64,000 bases of DNA, taken from NCBI GenBank assembly GCA_036245805.1, contig BTRK01000005.1:36623469-36687468 (forward strand), in the 5' to 3' direction. The notes below the pieces were generated by a model that did not search any database, was not told the DNA's origin, and saw only the letters and a program-made list of their open reading frames with translations. Origin of the DNA: Pristionchus mayeri. Lineage: Eukaryota; Nematoda; Chromadorea; Rhabditida; Neodiplogasteridae. Positions 1 to 11,224 of this stretch are shown piece by piece; the first letter of the stretch is position 1, and each line of letters starts with the position of its first letter. Both the position numbers and the translations under genes were made by a program.

Positions 1-405
1 CAAAGATCAGATGTAGAATGGATAGATCAGATCATTAGCTATCGATTGGTACCGATCCGAGAGCTGTGGGATGATTTTGAGTGATGTTATGGCTCGTTGC
101 CGTTTTGTCGTCAGTTGACCAAAGATCAAAGATCAGATGTAGAATGGATAGATCAGATCATTAGCTATCGATTGGTGCCGATCCGAGAGCTGTGGGATGA
201 TTCTGAGTGGTGTTATGGCTCGTTGCCGTTTTGTCGTCGACTCCCAAAAGATCAAAGATCATGTTATTGATAATAACGGGGAAAATACACTGATAAGATA
301 CAGACCACTCCCGATGTTCTAGGACAACTCCCCATTGAGTTATGATCCGTTGCCGTTTTGTCGCTTGCCGTTATGTCGTTGCCGTTTTGTCACCCCCCCC
401 CCCCC
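1..405 (+). mobile_element. MULE terminal inverted repeat, partial
   Basis: This is the end of a Mutator-like element cut by the window edge. It contains nearly two copies of a 126-bp unit, then a unique stretch, then GCCGTTTTGTCA followed by 13 C at 393-405. The same end occurs inverted at 5372-6182 and directly at 8950-9432. The element body would lie to the left of the window. Confidence 0.7.
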
Positions 406-1017
406 ATATATTTCTGTTTTCGAAATAAGGAAACTTGTGAAAAACGTCGTATTCGCTCATTATCTTTATTCTCAATAAGCTATTTGCAACGTCGGTAAAG
501 GCTTAGGTTTTAAACTAACAAATCGAAAACTCGAATACACGTTCTACCAATTTATTTAGCTGCTTTCTTAATTTGTTACAGCTCGGATCAATGAAAAGCT
601 ATTTTAACTAGCTTTCTAGGACATAAAACGACGGAACTTCTTCGATATTTGACCCCCCCCCCCCCTTCCGCCCCTACCCCACTCATTTCTAGGTGTTTCT
701 AACTGATTTTCGGTCACACAACCCTTCTGCGATGGAGAGGAAATGAGAAATTATAGGGTACGGGGTGGGCCAAATATTGAAGAAGTGCCGAAACGACCTT
801 CGTTTGAAGACCTCAACGGACAACAGTAATGGATTCGAAAGCGGAAGTAAGCACTGTCAAACGCCTGACTCATAATTACTTAAATCGTTCTTTCCGGAGT
901 CATTGGGACAAAGGACGTTCCCTAATCGTTCCGAAACGGATGGGGTACGCAGTGAAGGATCCTAAGAAGCACATCTTCAGAGGCAGCAGATCTCATCGAC
1001 GAGCAATCGTCTAATTC

Positions 1018-1206
1018 CTCAGGTGGAGGCGCCCAAGTGGGAATCAGCTCTGTTTTATTCTTGGATGCCCCCCCCCTACGCTAAAGTCAATTATAAATTG
1101 CCCTGAATCCAACTAGTGCTATCCAACTTGTAAAGTTACTTTAGCGTAGGGGGAGGCACCCAAGGATAAAACAGGTCCGATTCCCACTTGGGCGCCTCCT
1201 CCTGAG
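1018..1206. repeat. Nested hairpin within arm 1
   Basis: The outer parts read GGCGCCCAAGTGGGAATC and its complement, and the inner parts read TACGCTAAAGT and ACTTTAGCGTA. About 60 bp pair on each side with some mismatches. The mirror copy is at about 4585-4765. This may be a small palindromic MITE within the larger arm. Confidence 0.6.
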
Positions 1207-1736
1207 TCTCTAGCTTTCACGTGCTCTCTCGTTCTGTCTGGACCGGCGAGAGAGCGTGTAGAATGAAGTGAGTGAGACGGTTACTCGATGGGATTCGAGT
1301 GCGTAGAACTGGCACTAGATCGGATGATCACCGTCGGATGATGACCGAAAAATAGTGTCACCCGATACACTCAATAGGTTCCGATCGAGTCAGTCAACAG
1401 TGCACCTGAGAAAAATCTCGAGAGCAACGCCATTCGTCAGTCCAACAACTAAATTTTTCGTTTTCGAAAATGATTTGATCCGCCCTGTTCTTGAATTATC
1501 TCGGAACATTCTCTGTTTTGTATGAGCACAAAGCTAGATGAGAGGCCAAGATTCGCTCTCTCTCTCACTTTATACGCAAGACTGGATTGACAGTTATCAT
1601 GTCTCTCAAAACTATTTCATCCCTCCGTCCCTGTCCTTCTGTCCCCATAGCTCTTCGTCAGATGATAACTCATGGCGACCAGAGCGAGGTGTTATGTCAG
1701 GTAAGGTATCTCGAAATGTTTGTTCAGATCCGGAAA

Positions 1737-2464
1737 TGCTGACGCAAGCTTCGAACAATCAGCGATATTATTCTTTTCGGCTTTTCATATCGCCTTTTCT
1801 CTTCCAATTAGCACTTTTCTGCTTTGTCCTTTTCAAAACACACTTTCCCTTCTCAGTTGAATCATTCCACATCGTCTCCAAAATGTTTTCTCTCCGCTTC
1901 TTCGAGAAAAAATAGCGAAGTGAACCTAAAAGTCGATCGATAAACGATACCGTCAAGTATCCTCAAAATGAAATACCTACTGCACTTTGCGAGATATTTT
2001 CCAAAATAGTCGTGTAAGCGATTGATTTGACGAAACGCAATATTATTATTATTTTTCTAAAATTTCTTTTGAAGTATCTGTAACTCCTCTACACGATCCC
2101 TTGTGCAACAATGGATGCATGCTGTCTTATTAGAAAGTTTGGAATCTGAGATGTTATGATCTGTTCTGCTACTCACAAAGATGTTTCGGTTCATAGGATT
2201 ATCGAGGACCTAATGAACATCTGCCGAATTAACGACGTCCGAATGGATTCGAACTTTTAGCGAGGTCCGAATCGAATTACCGAGGTTCCAATCACAAGTT
2301 TTTTTTGCAAAATATTTTGTCATAAACATTCCAAATGCCATCATTCTTATGCAATACTGCAGTTCAGAGCAAAATCGCATAAATAATCCAGTTACTGACG
2401 CAATTCAATGCATTTTTGCAATTCACTCTCGCTAATTGCATATCCAAATGGATTATATGGGCGG
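1737..2464. other. Loop sequence upstream of TTL-like gene, no gene seen
   Basis: No convincing coding exon is seen here. The part at about 2200-2430 is similar, in inverted orientation, to about 25640-25760: both share AGGATTATCGAGG-like and ATTCACTCTCGCTA-like stretches. It is therefore at least partly repetitive. The end of this stretch is the presumed promoter region of the gene that follows. Confidence 0.5.
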
Positions 2465-2470
2465 TATAAA
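2465..2470 (+). promoter_or_regulatory. TATA box of TTL-like gene fragment
   Basis: TATAAA lies 56 bp before the chosen ATG at 2526, inside GGCGGTATAAATGG. Position and sequence fit a core promoter, but no transcript evidence is available. Confidence 0.45.
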
Positions 2471-2525
2471 TGGAGATCTGCTCAAGCTTTTCATGTACTG
2501 GAGCTTCCCCGATTCTTCAACGACC

Positions 2526-2978
2526 ATGAAATCCATCGTGCTCTTCCTCCTCTGCATTTCCAATGTTGATTGTGGAACTGATAATGGAAAATTTAATTTG
2601 GGATTCTCGCTGAATGTAAGTTCATTTTAAAAAAGGAATGCCATCAAAGTTGAAAGTTTTCATCAAAGTTTTGACGTTGTCATTACCATGACCTAGCTTT
2701 GCAAAACAATAAGAGATTCTGAAAATTTCACATTCATTTCTATATTTTCAAAAGTTTAACTTTGCTGAGTTTAACTTTAAGCAATGAGTGAATGTGTTCA
2801 ATTTCTTTTCATTAATTATTTTATGTTACAGTTCCACGTGCAAGGCCGCGTTGGTTGCACGGACAACGGATTATTTAAGCCTCTTCCTGGCGCTAAAGTC
2901 GATCTACGGGAAAATGGATTTTTTGGTGCGAAATTTCATCGTGATAGTGCCTGGGCAATTTGGTTTTACGGCGCATAA
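2526..2978 (+). pseudogene. 5' fragment of a transthyretin-like secreted protein gene
   Basis: Exon 1 (2526-2615) starts MKSIVLFLLCISNVDCG, a good signal peptide. An intron (2616-2831, GTAAGT...TTACAG) leads in phase to exon 2, which begins FHVQGRVGCTDNG and continues PLPGAKVDLRENGFFG. A V.G...C....P..A.V.L pattern opens the nematode transthyretin-like family (PF01060), whose members are short secreted proteins. The full domain is about 110 residues, but only the first two strands are present here. Exon 2 runs to a stop at 2978, or it may splice at GGTGCG near 2924 to exons now missing. The palindrome arm begins at 3044, so the rest was probably lost or displaced when the palindrome formed. 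An upstream in-frame ATG at 2493 is possible, but 2526 gives the better signal peptide. Confidence 0.5.
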
Positions 2979-3661
2979 AATGTGAAAGCCACATTTTATA
3001 AATTCAGGAATAGAGAAGGCGAGTGATTTCTCCACCAAGCTTTTTTCCGGATCTGAACAAACATTTCGAGATACCTTACCTGACATAACACCTCGCTCTG
3101 GTCGCCATGAGTTATCATCTGACGAAGAGCTATGGGGACAGAAGGACAGGGACGGAGGGATGAAATAGTTTTGAGAGACATGATAACTGTCAATCCAGTC
3201 TTGCGTATAAAGTGAGAGAGAGAGCGAATCTTGGCCTCTCATCTAGCTTTGTGCTCATACAAAACAGAGAATGTTCCGAGATAATTCAAGAACAGGGCGG
3301 ATCAAATCATTTTCGAAAACGAAAAATTTAGTTGTTGGACTGACGAATGGCGTTGCTCTCGAGATTTTTCTCAGGTGCACTGTTGACTGACTCGATCGGA
3401 ACCTATTGAGTGTATCGGGTGACACTATTTTTCGGTCATCATCCGACGGTGATCATCCGATCTAGTGCCAGTTCTACGCACTCGAATCCCATCGAGTAAC
3501 CGTCTCACTCACTTCATTCTACACGCTCTCTCGCCGGTCAGACAGAACGAGAGAGCACGTGAAAGCTAGAGACTCAGGAGGAGGCGCCCAAGTGGGAATC
3601 GGACCTGTTTTATCCTTGGGTGCCTCCCCCTACGCTAAAGTAACTTTACAAGTTGGATAAC

Positions 3662-4161
3662 NNNNNNNNNNNNNNNNNNNNNNNNNNNNNNNNNNNNNNN
3701 NNNNNNNNNNNNNNNNNNNNNNNNNNNNNNNNNNNNNNNNNNNNNNNNNNNNNNNNNNNNNNNNNNNNNNNNNNNNNNNNNNNNNNNNNNNNNNNNNNNN
3801 NNNNNNNNNNNNNNNNNNNNNNNNNNNNNNNNNNNNNNNNNNNNNNNNNNNNNNNNNNNNNNNNNNNNNNNNNNNNNNNNNNNNNNNNNNNNNNNNNNNN
3901 NNNNNNNNNNNNNNNNNNNNNNNNNNNNNNNNNNNNNNNNNNNNNNNNNNNNNNNNNNNNNNNNNNNNNNNNNNNNNNNNNNNNNNNNNNNNNNNNNNNN
4001 NNNNNNNNNNNNNNNNNNNNNNNNNNNNNNNNNNNNNNNNNNNNNNNNNNNNNNNNNNNNNNNNNNNNNNNNNNNNNNNNNNNNNNNNNNNNNNNNNNNN
4101 NNNNNNNNNNNNNNNNNNNNNNNNNNNNNNNNNNNNNNNNNNNNNNNNNNNNNNNNNNNNN
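3662..4161. other. Assembly gap, exactly 500 N
   Basis: This is a placeholder gap. The sequence just left of it (3172-3658) is repeated in the same orientation just right of it (4168-4657), which suggests an unresolved contig overlap rather than 500 bp of real missing sequence. Confidence 0.95.
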
Positions 4162-4167
4162 GTAAAT

Positions 4168-4657
4168 AGTTTTGAGAGACATGATAACTGTCAATCCAGT
4201 CTTGCGTATAAAGTGAGAGAGAGAGCGAATCTTGGCCTCTCATCTAGCTTTGTGCTCATACAAAACAGAGAATGTTCCGAGATAATTCAAGAACAGGGCG
4301 GATCAAATCATTTTCGAAAACGAAAAATTTAGTTGTTGGACTGACGAATGGCGTTGCTCTCGAGATTTTTCTCAGGTGCACTGTTGACTGACTCGATCGG
4401 AACCTATTGAGTGTATCGGGTGACACTATTTTCGGTCATCATCCGACGGTGATCATCCGATCTAGTGCCAGTTCTACGCACTCGAATCCCATCGAGTAAC
4501 CGTCTCACTCACTTCATTCTACACGCTCTCTCGCCGGTCAGACAGAACGAGAGAGCACGTGAAAGCTAGAGACTCAGGAGGAGGCGCCCAAGTGGGAATC
4601 GGACCTGTTTTATCCTTGGGTGCCTCCCCCTACGCTAAAGTAACTTTACAAGTTGGA
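4168..4657. repeat. Direct duplicate of 3172-3658 across the gap
   Basis: The block begins GTTTTGAGAGACATGATAAC in both places and stays nearly identical up to CAAGTTGGAT. The few differences seen are single-base changes. It may be two alleles or two ends of one collapsed contig. Confidence 0.8.
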
Positions 4658-5534
4658 TAGCACTAGTTGGATTCAGGGCAATTTATAATTGACTTTAGCG
4701 TAGGGGGGGGGGCATCCAAGAATAAAACAGAGCTGATTCCCACTTGGGCGCCTCCACCTGAGGAATTAGACGATTGCTCGTCGATGAGATCTGCTGCCTC
4801 TGAAGATGTGCTTCTTAGGATCCTTCACTGCGTACCCCATCCGTTTCGGAACGATTAGGGAACGTCCTTTGTCCCAATGACTCCGGAAAGAACGATTTAA
4901 GTAATTATGAGTCAGGCGTTTGACAGTGCTTACTTCCGCTTTCGAATCCATTACTGTTGTCCGTTGAGGTCTTCAAACGAAGGTCGTTTCGGCACTTCTT
5001 CAATATTTGGCCCACCCCGTACCCTATATTTTCTCATTTCCTCTCCATCGCAGAAGGGTTGTGTGACCGAAAATCAGTTAGAAACACCTAGAAATGAGTG
5101 GGGTAGGGGCGGAAGGGGGGGGGGGTCAAATATCGAAGAAGTTCCGTCGTTTTATGTCCTAGAAAGCTAGTTAAAATAGCTTTTCATTGATCCGAGCTGT
5201 AACAAATTAAGAAAGCAGCTAAATAAATTGGTAGAACGTGTATTCGAGTTTTCGATTTGTTAGTTTAAAACCTAAGCCTTTACCGACGTTGCAAATAGCT
5301 TATTGAGAATAAAGATAATGAGCGAATACGACGTTTTTCACAAGTTTCCTTATTTCGAAACAGAAATATATGGGGGGGGGGGGTGACAAAACGGCAACGA
5401 CATAACGGCAAGCGACAAAACGGCAACGGATCATAACTCAATGGGGAGTTGTCCTAGAACATCGGGAGTGGTCTGTATCTTATCAGTGTATTTTCCCCGT
5501 TATTATCAATAACATGATCTTTGATCTTTTGGGA

Positions 5535-6182
5535 GTCGACGACAAAACGGCAACGAGGCATAACATCACTCAGAATCATCCCACAGCTCTCGGATCGGTA
5601 CCAATCGATTGCTAATGATCTGATCTATCCATTCTACATCTGATCTTTAATCTTTGGTCAACTGACGACAAAACGGCAACGAGCCATAACATCACTCAAA
5701 ATCATCCCACAGCTCTCGGATCGGTACCAATCGATTGCTAATGATCTGATCTATCCATTCTACATCTGATCTTTAATCTTTGGTCAACTGACGACAAAAC
5801 GGCAACGAGCCATAACATCACTCAAAATCATCCCACAGCTCTCGGATCGGTACCAATCGATTGCTAATGATCTGATCTATCCATTCTACATCTGATCTTT
5901 GATCTTTGGTCAACTGACGACAAAACGGCAACGAGCCATAACATCACTCAAAATCATCCCACACCTCTCGGATCGGTATCAATCGATTGCTAATGATCTG
6001 ATCTACCCATTCTACATCTTATCTTTGATCTTTGGTCAACTGACGACAAAACGGCAACGAGCCATAACATCACTCAAAATCATCCCACAGCTCTCGGATC
6101 GGTACCAATCGATTGCTAATGATCTGATCTATCCATTCTACATCTGATCTTTGATCTTTGGTCAACTGACGACAAAACGGCA
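5535..6182 (-). repeat. 126-bp subterminal tandem repeat, about 5.1 copies
   Basis: Successive ACTGACGACAAAACGG starts fall at 5661, 5787, 5913, 6039 and 6165, a constant 126-bp period. Units differ by a few substitutions. Repeats of this kind inside the TIRs of Mutator-like elements can act as transposase binding arrays; that role here is inference. Confidence 0.9.
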
Positions 6183-6822
6183 ATAATTCCGAGTAATATG
6201 CAAGCTTGCACATGAGCGTGCTTTTTACTCTTCCCCCTTTTCGAGTTGTTTTTTGATCTCTATACACAGCATTCTGACTCGACAGAAAAGGGAGCTGAGT
6301 CGAACTGCAATGAGTATACTTGAAATCCTTCTGAAACATAAAATCCCCCTCCGTGAATCGCCGTCTCGGTGAACGGAACAGACTAGGCTGATTTGCGTTT
6401 CACTCCAACTATGAGACGCAAAAGTGTTCAGAGTGATCAAATTGGGCGCATTGTTTTATGTTTCAGAGGATTCCCAAATATTGAAGATCTTTCAAACAGC
6501 CTATTTGCAGTTCGGGTTTTCGCGGGAAAATTCAAAATATTAATCCCTTTGTCTACCCTTATCTGGAGAGAACAATGGGGGTCAGAACGCTGTGTATATG
6601 TTCGTAGAATATTTTGCTTAAAACAATTACACATTTCCTGGTCTTAATTTATTTGTATAACACTTCTCGGATTATCAAAGAGTAATGGGATGAAAATGAT
6701 GCATTAGTTCTTCTGATTCAACATCAAAACAATATAAATTTCGAACATAATTTCACAAAATATCTTCCTATTTACTCTAGTATATGCGCAACTTCAAAAT
6801 TATGAATAATGTGGAAATGACT
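6183..6822. other. MULE internal 3' flank, no gene seen
   Basis: This stretch lies between the left TIR and the end of the transposase gene. Several short open frames exist on both strands, but none shows splice signals or a recognisable motif. Confidence 0.5.
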
Positions 6823-8743
6823 TCAGAATGGAGTGCAAATATGGGTTGACAATGCAATAATATGGTCTACGATGGATTGACCCATGCGGCCATTTGAGAC
6901 AGCGTTGTATCTACGCGTATGGCGTCTAGTCACCTGGTCACTTTGCGGGTATGCCTGAGCAATTGTGAGCTGCTGCAGCCTGGCCGTTTCATGCTTGGCA
7001 ATGTATACTTTATCATGTTCGAGTAGAATTGCCGCCACTTTTTGAGCAGCTGAATCCGCTGGGGCAGACTACAAGAAAAAAATGTTAAAAAATCCACGAC
7101 TATGCCTTACCTGCAGCTTACTGTTGAATGACTCAATTGTAGAGTTTCCAATCTGCATTTTCGCAAGAACTCGATCATGAATTGACCATGTTTGGGGGGG
7201 GGATACATCGGAGAAACCCGTACACCATTGGGAGCCTTCACCCCAACATAGGTTCTTTCGAAATATTCGTACAGATCTGCAAAAATTCAAAAAAAACCCC
7301 CACTATACGTTCCCTACTTACCCTCGACCTTGACATATCTAGCAGCCGAAATTATAGGATAAAAATAATCTAGCGCTTCATTTTTCAATTCTTCGAAGTA
7401 CGAAGGAATATCGTTCGAATGGACAAGGCTCAACGCCATGAGGCCTTTGAAGTATCGCTTTGTCCTGGGCGCACTATAGAAATCGGTCAGTTTCAAAGAC
7501 TGAAATAAATTCGATAACGTTCATGTTCAACTAATAGTTCTAACTTGAATTTTGCGGAAAACTGCCTGGTAGAGATGAAATGCACAACGAGAAATTACAG
7601 TGGTGGGGAAAACGTTAAGGAATCCACTCGACAATGCATTCTCAAAATCTAAAGCAAGCACTCAAATTAGCTGCCAAATAAGCATATACTAACCACAAGA
7701 AAGAGTCAACGGCGAGGGAACGCCTTGTGCATTCAACCATGCAAATACATTCTCATATGTCGCTGTTGTCTACGAGGAAAGAAAGGCATACAGGCAAGGA
7801 GTGAGAAGGTGATCTTCCTAATTAGTTCAAAATAAATATCTAGGAAAATAATTTCAAAATGCAACCTGTACTCCCACAATGAGGATCTGTGCAAAATCGT
7901 GTGGAGCTGCGAAGAAGGTGCCGTCAGCGCTCCAATCGGGCACTGTGCGAAGCAGTCTCAAGCCTATCAAAAGATTAAATAAATTTCATAATAATATTAT
8001 TTTCAAAGAATATATTATGGGGAAGCAAAACACTACCTGCATCACTGAGTAGAATTTTGTGCGCTCCCGCATCCCCTTTGCGAAATAGATGACAATTATC
8101 TTCTCGAAGGAATGTAATATCTGTAAGAGTTTAATGAATCACAGCAATTGAATTTCCTTGCTCGAGTTATTAAAAAGGTAAGGCTTATGAGATGATCAAC
8201 CTACCCAATTTGGATGCGTCTAATGTAGCAGGCCAGACTTTGATCCCCCGGACTTCCACACTTCTCTGTACCGATCTGATAATTGCCGGTGCATTTAAAT
8301 GGGGCTTCAGGTGCGGCGGCGCATTGATGGCATTGCTTTTGATCACATCGGCAGTAGATATTCCGATTTTTCTGTCGTCTTGTGCCTTCTTGCGTACATT
8401 GCGAATCTGAAAACGAGTATTTCCGCAAGGAAATATGTAAATTAAAATAAATATTACCTCGTCTCCGTGATCTGGCGGAAGATGAACCGGCTTATGGTCA
8501 TTGTAGATTGTCAATTTCCCGTTGATCATCTTTGCCTTGCCGGCGCATTTGTACGTCAAGCATCTTAAATCTTTCGTTAAAAGAATACTCTGAACCATTC
8601 TTAAGACACGGACAAAAATAGAAGGTAAATAATTACCGGTACAGCTGCTGCCCGCTTTTATCGACATGATATTTTCGATATTCGAATCCTCCATCGTCAT
8701 AAACGATCAATTTGCCCTTGTTGCTAACAGAAGCAGTAGCCAT
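6823..8743 (-). CDS. FLYWCH-MULE transposase, ten exons
   Basis: Exons on the minus strand, in phase: 8743-8637, 8599-8458, 8406-8205, 8120-8037, 7963-7866, 7769-7694, 7648-7545, 7499-7322, 7276-7111 and 7068-6823, about 467 codons. Exons 1-2 hold a FLYWCH-type zinc finger (GKLIVYDDGGFEYRKY, then CLTYKC and YNDHKPVH). Exon 5 has the MULE motif WSADGTFF with the first catalytic Asp. Exon 7 has DFENAL and CAFHLYQ, the family's D-x-E and C..FH signatures. Exon 9 ends GNSTIESFN, where the catalytic Glu is expected. The enzyme would bind the TIRs and move the element. Exon 9 has a frameshift at the run of nine G at 7194-7202: YVGVKAPNG is in one frame and STIESFNSK in another. It is therefore either dead or mis-sequenced at that run. 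The start was chosen because the zinc finger follows at once. Confidence 0.75.
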
Positions 8744-8949
8744 CGTGTTTACCTTTATTAAATATGAATAATTAAAAGTATAAAAAAATCAAAATAGCAA
8801 ACAAAAATACAACTAAATTCGACATATGTTCAATGTGAAACAAGTTAAAACGTGTTTTGGAATCGATCGAGTCGATCGATATGCACTTGGCTACACCGTA
8901 ACCTCAACAAACGTGCTCAAATTTTTAAAAAAATTGCAAGAAAATGTTT

Positions 8950-9416
8950 CTTTATATATCACCAAATATCGATTGATACCGATCCGAGAGCTGTGGGATG
9001 ATTTTGAGTGATGTTATGGCTCGTTGCCGTTTTGTCGTCAGTTGACCAAAGATCAAAGATCAGATGTAGAATGGATAGATCAGATCATTAGCTATCGATT
9101 GGTGCCGATCCGAGAGCTGTGGGATGATTTTGAGTGATGTTATGGCTCGTTGCCCTTTTGTCGTCAGTTGACCAAAGATCAAAGATCAGATGTAGAATGG
9201 ATAGATCAGATCATTAACAATCGATTGATACCGATCCGAGAGCTGTGGGATGATTCTGAGTGATGTTATGCCTCGTTGCCGTTTTGTCGTCGACTCCCAA
9301 AAGATCAAAGATCATGTTATTGATAATAACGGGGGAAATACACTGATAAGATACAGACCACTTCCGATGTTCTAGGACAACTCCCCATTGAGTTATGATC
9401 CGTTGCCGTTTTGTCA
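8950..9416 (+). repeat. Right TIR of the MULE
   Basis: This holds about 2.6 units of the 126-bp repeat (GTTTTGTCGTCAGTTGACC near 9030 and 9156), then the stretch with TTATTGATAATAACGGGG and the terminal GCCGTTTTGTCA. It mirrors 5384-5850. The unequal unit number between the ends suggests unequal exchange. Confidence 0.8.
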
Positions 9417-9432
9417 CCCCCCCCCCCCCCCC

Positions 9433-11218
9433 GAGGAATTTACGTTCGTAAATCGCAGACGAGAGAAGAGCGAGAGAGGAGCAAGGAGATGAGAGAGTCA
9501 CTCAAAGCGTTGCGCCTGTCTGACTCGGACTGTCCCTTCGTGCTCTATCGCGATGAGATCTGGCACAAGGATGACATCCGTACTCACAGGCGTACTCGCC
9601 TCCCTCCTCAAAAAAACTAAGTAGTCTTACACCACACTCGCATTTTGACTCGCACCTATCCATTGACTGCCTCTCGATTGACACCTCATCTATCTCCCCC
9701 TTTCCTTCTTTTCCTCTCCCTCTCTCTTTCCTCTCTGTTCCCCACACTCTCTCGCCCCCTCCGTCTCTTCCCCCGGACTTCCCTCCCATAATCAATCAGC
9801 CGCCCTCTTCTGCCACACATCTCCCTCTTCGCTGTTCTCTATTTAATTCTCGCTCTATTTGTAACAAGATACCTGATTTACATGCTATTCTCTCCATCGA
9901 TAAGCCCGATCTACTCTTTATTACGGAAACTTGGCTTTCTTCCAAGATATTGGACACTGAGCTTATTCTTTCTTTCCCGTATCGCATCTTCCGTTATGAT
10001 CGTCCTCGTCGTGGGGGTGGTGTCTGTCTTCTCATTCGTGATCACCTCCCCTGTTCTAGAGTATCTATCCCTTCCTCAATCTCTAGTGATATTCTCGTGG
10101 TCGATGTGCATTCCCTGACAACCCTTGTTCCTACACGCTTCATTCTCGTCTATAGGCCTCCCAACACAACCACTGCTCAAAACACCCAATTATTTGATGT
10201 TATATCTTCCATGGTTACAGTGCAACATCAAGTGGTCAAGTGGGCGACCTAAATCTACATATTGATTGGTCTTCCCCGGGCGTGCTTTCTTCTCAAGCTT
10301 CATGCTTAGTGGACCTCTCCATTGACCTTGATCTCACCCAGATGGTCCCTTCTCCTTCCCTAAATAACCATTTCCTTGATATCATCCTATCACCTTCCGG
10401 AGTAGTATCAAATTGCTGCTTATCAGCCCCTTTTAAAAATTCTGACCACTCTACGATTGTCTTTGACTTTCATTTCCCCCTTGATCAGCCCGTAGTAGTG
10501 CAATCATTTGATTTTCGTAAAACTGACTTTTCTGGTCTCGAAAATGCACTACTTGGACTGAACTGGGAGGAATCACTTTCTAATTTCATCGATATCTCAG
10601 ATCTGTATAATCGATTCGTATCGTGTATAACTGACCTGTTTCCAACCTTTGTCCCTCTCAAGAAGACTTCCCTTCATTCTGATCATTACCCTCCCCATAT
10701 TAAGTCCCTTCTTGCACACAAGCGCGCACTCTTCAATAAGATTCATCTGCGCCCTGTTCATTCCCAATTTCTCTTAGTTTCACATAAATTAGATAAGGAA
10801 ATACGTAAGTACGTTCGTTGCTACGAGAATCGGTTACTTGCCAGTAATCATAGTCGATCATTCTACCGCTATGTATCCACTCGTTTCAAGCCTAAAGGTC
10901 TCTCCATCCCGGCCCTCGTGGCGATGGACGGATCTGTCATCACGTGCAGTTCTCTAAAGGCTGAATCCCTTGCCGATTATTTCACTTCTGTATATACTCG
11001 TGATGACGGGTCCCTTCCATCTTGCCCTTCCCTCGTTTCGCAAACCATCCCTTTATCAGTCGTTCTTCCTCATGATGTCTCTTTTCTTCTGAGAAAAGTA
11101 TCTTCATCATGTTCGCTCCCATCTGACTCCATCCCATCTATCATTTTTAAAAATTGCTTCCGATCTTTGTCTACTCCTCTTGCGCATATTTTCAATTATA
11201 GTATTATGCTAGGTGGTG
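9433..11218 (+). mobile_element. CR1-like non-LTR retrotransposon, copy 1, truncated at both ends
   Basis: The copy begins within the C-terminal part of ORF1 directly next to the MULE's C run. It continues through the endonuclease and the start of the reverse transcriptase, and stops at IMLG, where copy 2 begins. Copies 1 and 2 are closely similar at the nucleotide level over about 1.4 kb. The 3' half, including the RT active site, is missing. Confidence 0.85.
9436..9619 (+). pseudogene. ORF1 C-terminal fragment, CR1 copy 1
   Basis: The frame reads RKSQTREERERSKEMRESLK and later WHKDDIRTHRRTRLPP, then stops. It is a basic, charged segment like the C-terminal part of non-LTR ORF1 nucleic-acid-binding proteins. 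Copy 2 has the homologous segment at 11225-11524. The N-terminal part is missing here. Confidence 0.6.
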
Positions 11219-11223
11219 TATAG
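9836..11223 (+). pseudogene. ORF2 endonuclease and RT start, CR1 copy 1
   Basis: The endonuclease begins CSLFNSRSICNKIPDLHAI and shows FITETWLSS, RRGGGVCLL, LVYRPP, GDLNLHIDW and SDHST, typical of the exonuclease-endonuclease-phosphatase domain of CR1/jockey elements. The frame changes at about 10231-10240, where copy 1 reads VVKWAT and copy 2 reads VVVLGDLN. The second frame then runs without stops to 11223. It ends just after the RT begins (SIIFKNCFRSLSTPLAHIFN). It cannot encode a working enzyme. Confidence 0.8.
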
Positions 11224-11224
11224 A

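Larger units (their letters stand above)
1..1736 (+). repeat. Left arm of large palindrome 1
   Basis: This arm is matched in reverse complement by 3044-6182, apart from a gap and a duplicated block there. It runs off the window edge, so the true arm is longer than 1.7 kb. It contains a MULE end (1-405), a dispersed repeat unit (about 448-1080, related to 31.5-31.8, 32.3-32.6 and 33.8-34.1 kb), a short hairpin (about 1018-1206) and one of the CGAGAGAG-type hairpins near 1225-1265. The 61-codon frame at 829-1014 is repeated exactly on the other strand at 4766-4951 and is not treated as a gene. Confidence 0.85.
3044..6182 (-). repeat. Right arm of large palindrome 1, with gap and duplicated block
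   Basis: 3044-3658 is the reverse complement of about 1121-1736, and 4166-6182 is the reverse complement of about 1-1617. The two parts overlap by about 490 bp around a run of N. With the gap and one overlap removed, the arm would be a continuous mirror of the left arm. The loop between the arms is 1737-3043. Confidence 0.85.
5384..9416 (-). mobile_element. Mutator-like (MULE) DNA transposon, about 4.0 kb
   Basis: The ends are inverted repeats starting TGACAAAACGGCAACG, followed by a near-unique stretch (ATCATAACTCAATGGGGAG) and then tandem 126-bp units. The left end has about five units and the right end about two and a half. The interior holds a spliced FLYWCH-MULE transposase on the minus strand. 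The outer flanks are runs of 12 G (5372-5383) and 16 C (9417-9432). No clean 9-bp target duplication could be seen, perhaps because these runs hide it. The right end abuts the truncated start of a CR1-like element. Confidence 0.75.

Noticed and set aside
829..1014. 61-codon frame, exactly repeated at 4766-4951 on the other strand
   Set aside because: It lies in the repeat arms, and related diverged copies at 32.3 kb do not keep the frame. No domain or splice evidence.
3635..4243. Long open frames across the gap
   Set aside because: They consist almost entirely of N and are artefacts of translation through the gap.
5535..6182. Regular 126-bp repeats as a possible CRISPR array
   Set aside because: Units are contiguous without variable spacers, lie in a eukaryotic transposon end, and have no cas genes nearby.
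9502..9795. Minus-strand Gly/Arg/Glu-rich frame
   Set aside because: It is the complement of the pyrimidine-rich leader of the CR1 element; no motif and no splice signals.
10240..11223. 327-codon frame as an independent host gene
   Set aside because: It aligns along its length with the endonuclease-RT part of CR1 copy 2, so it is retrotransposon sequence.
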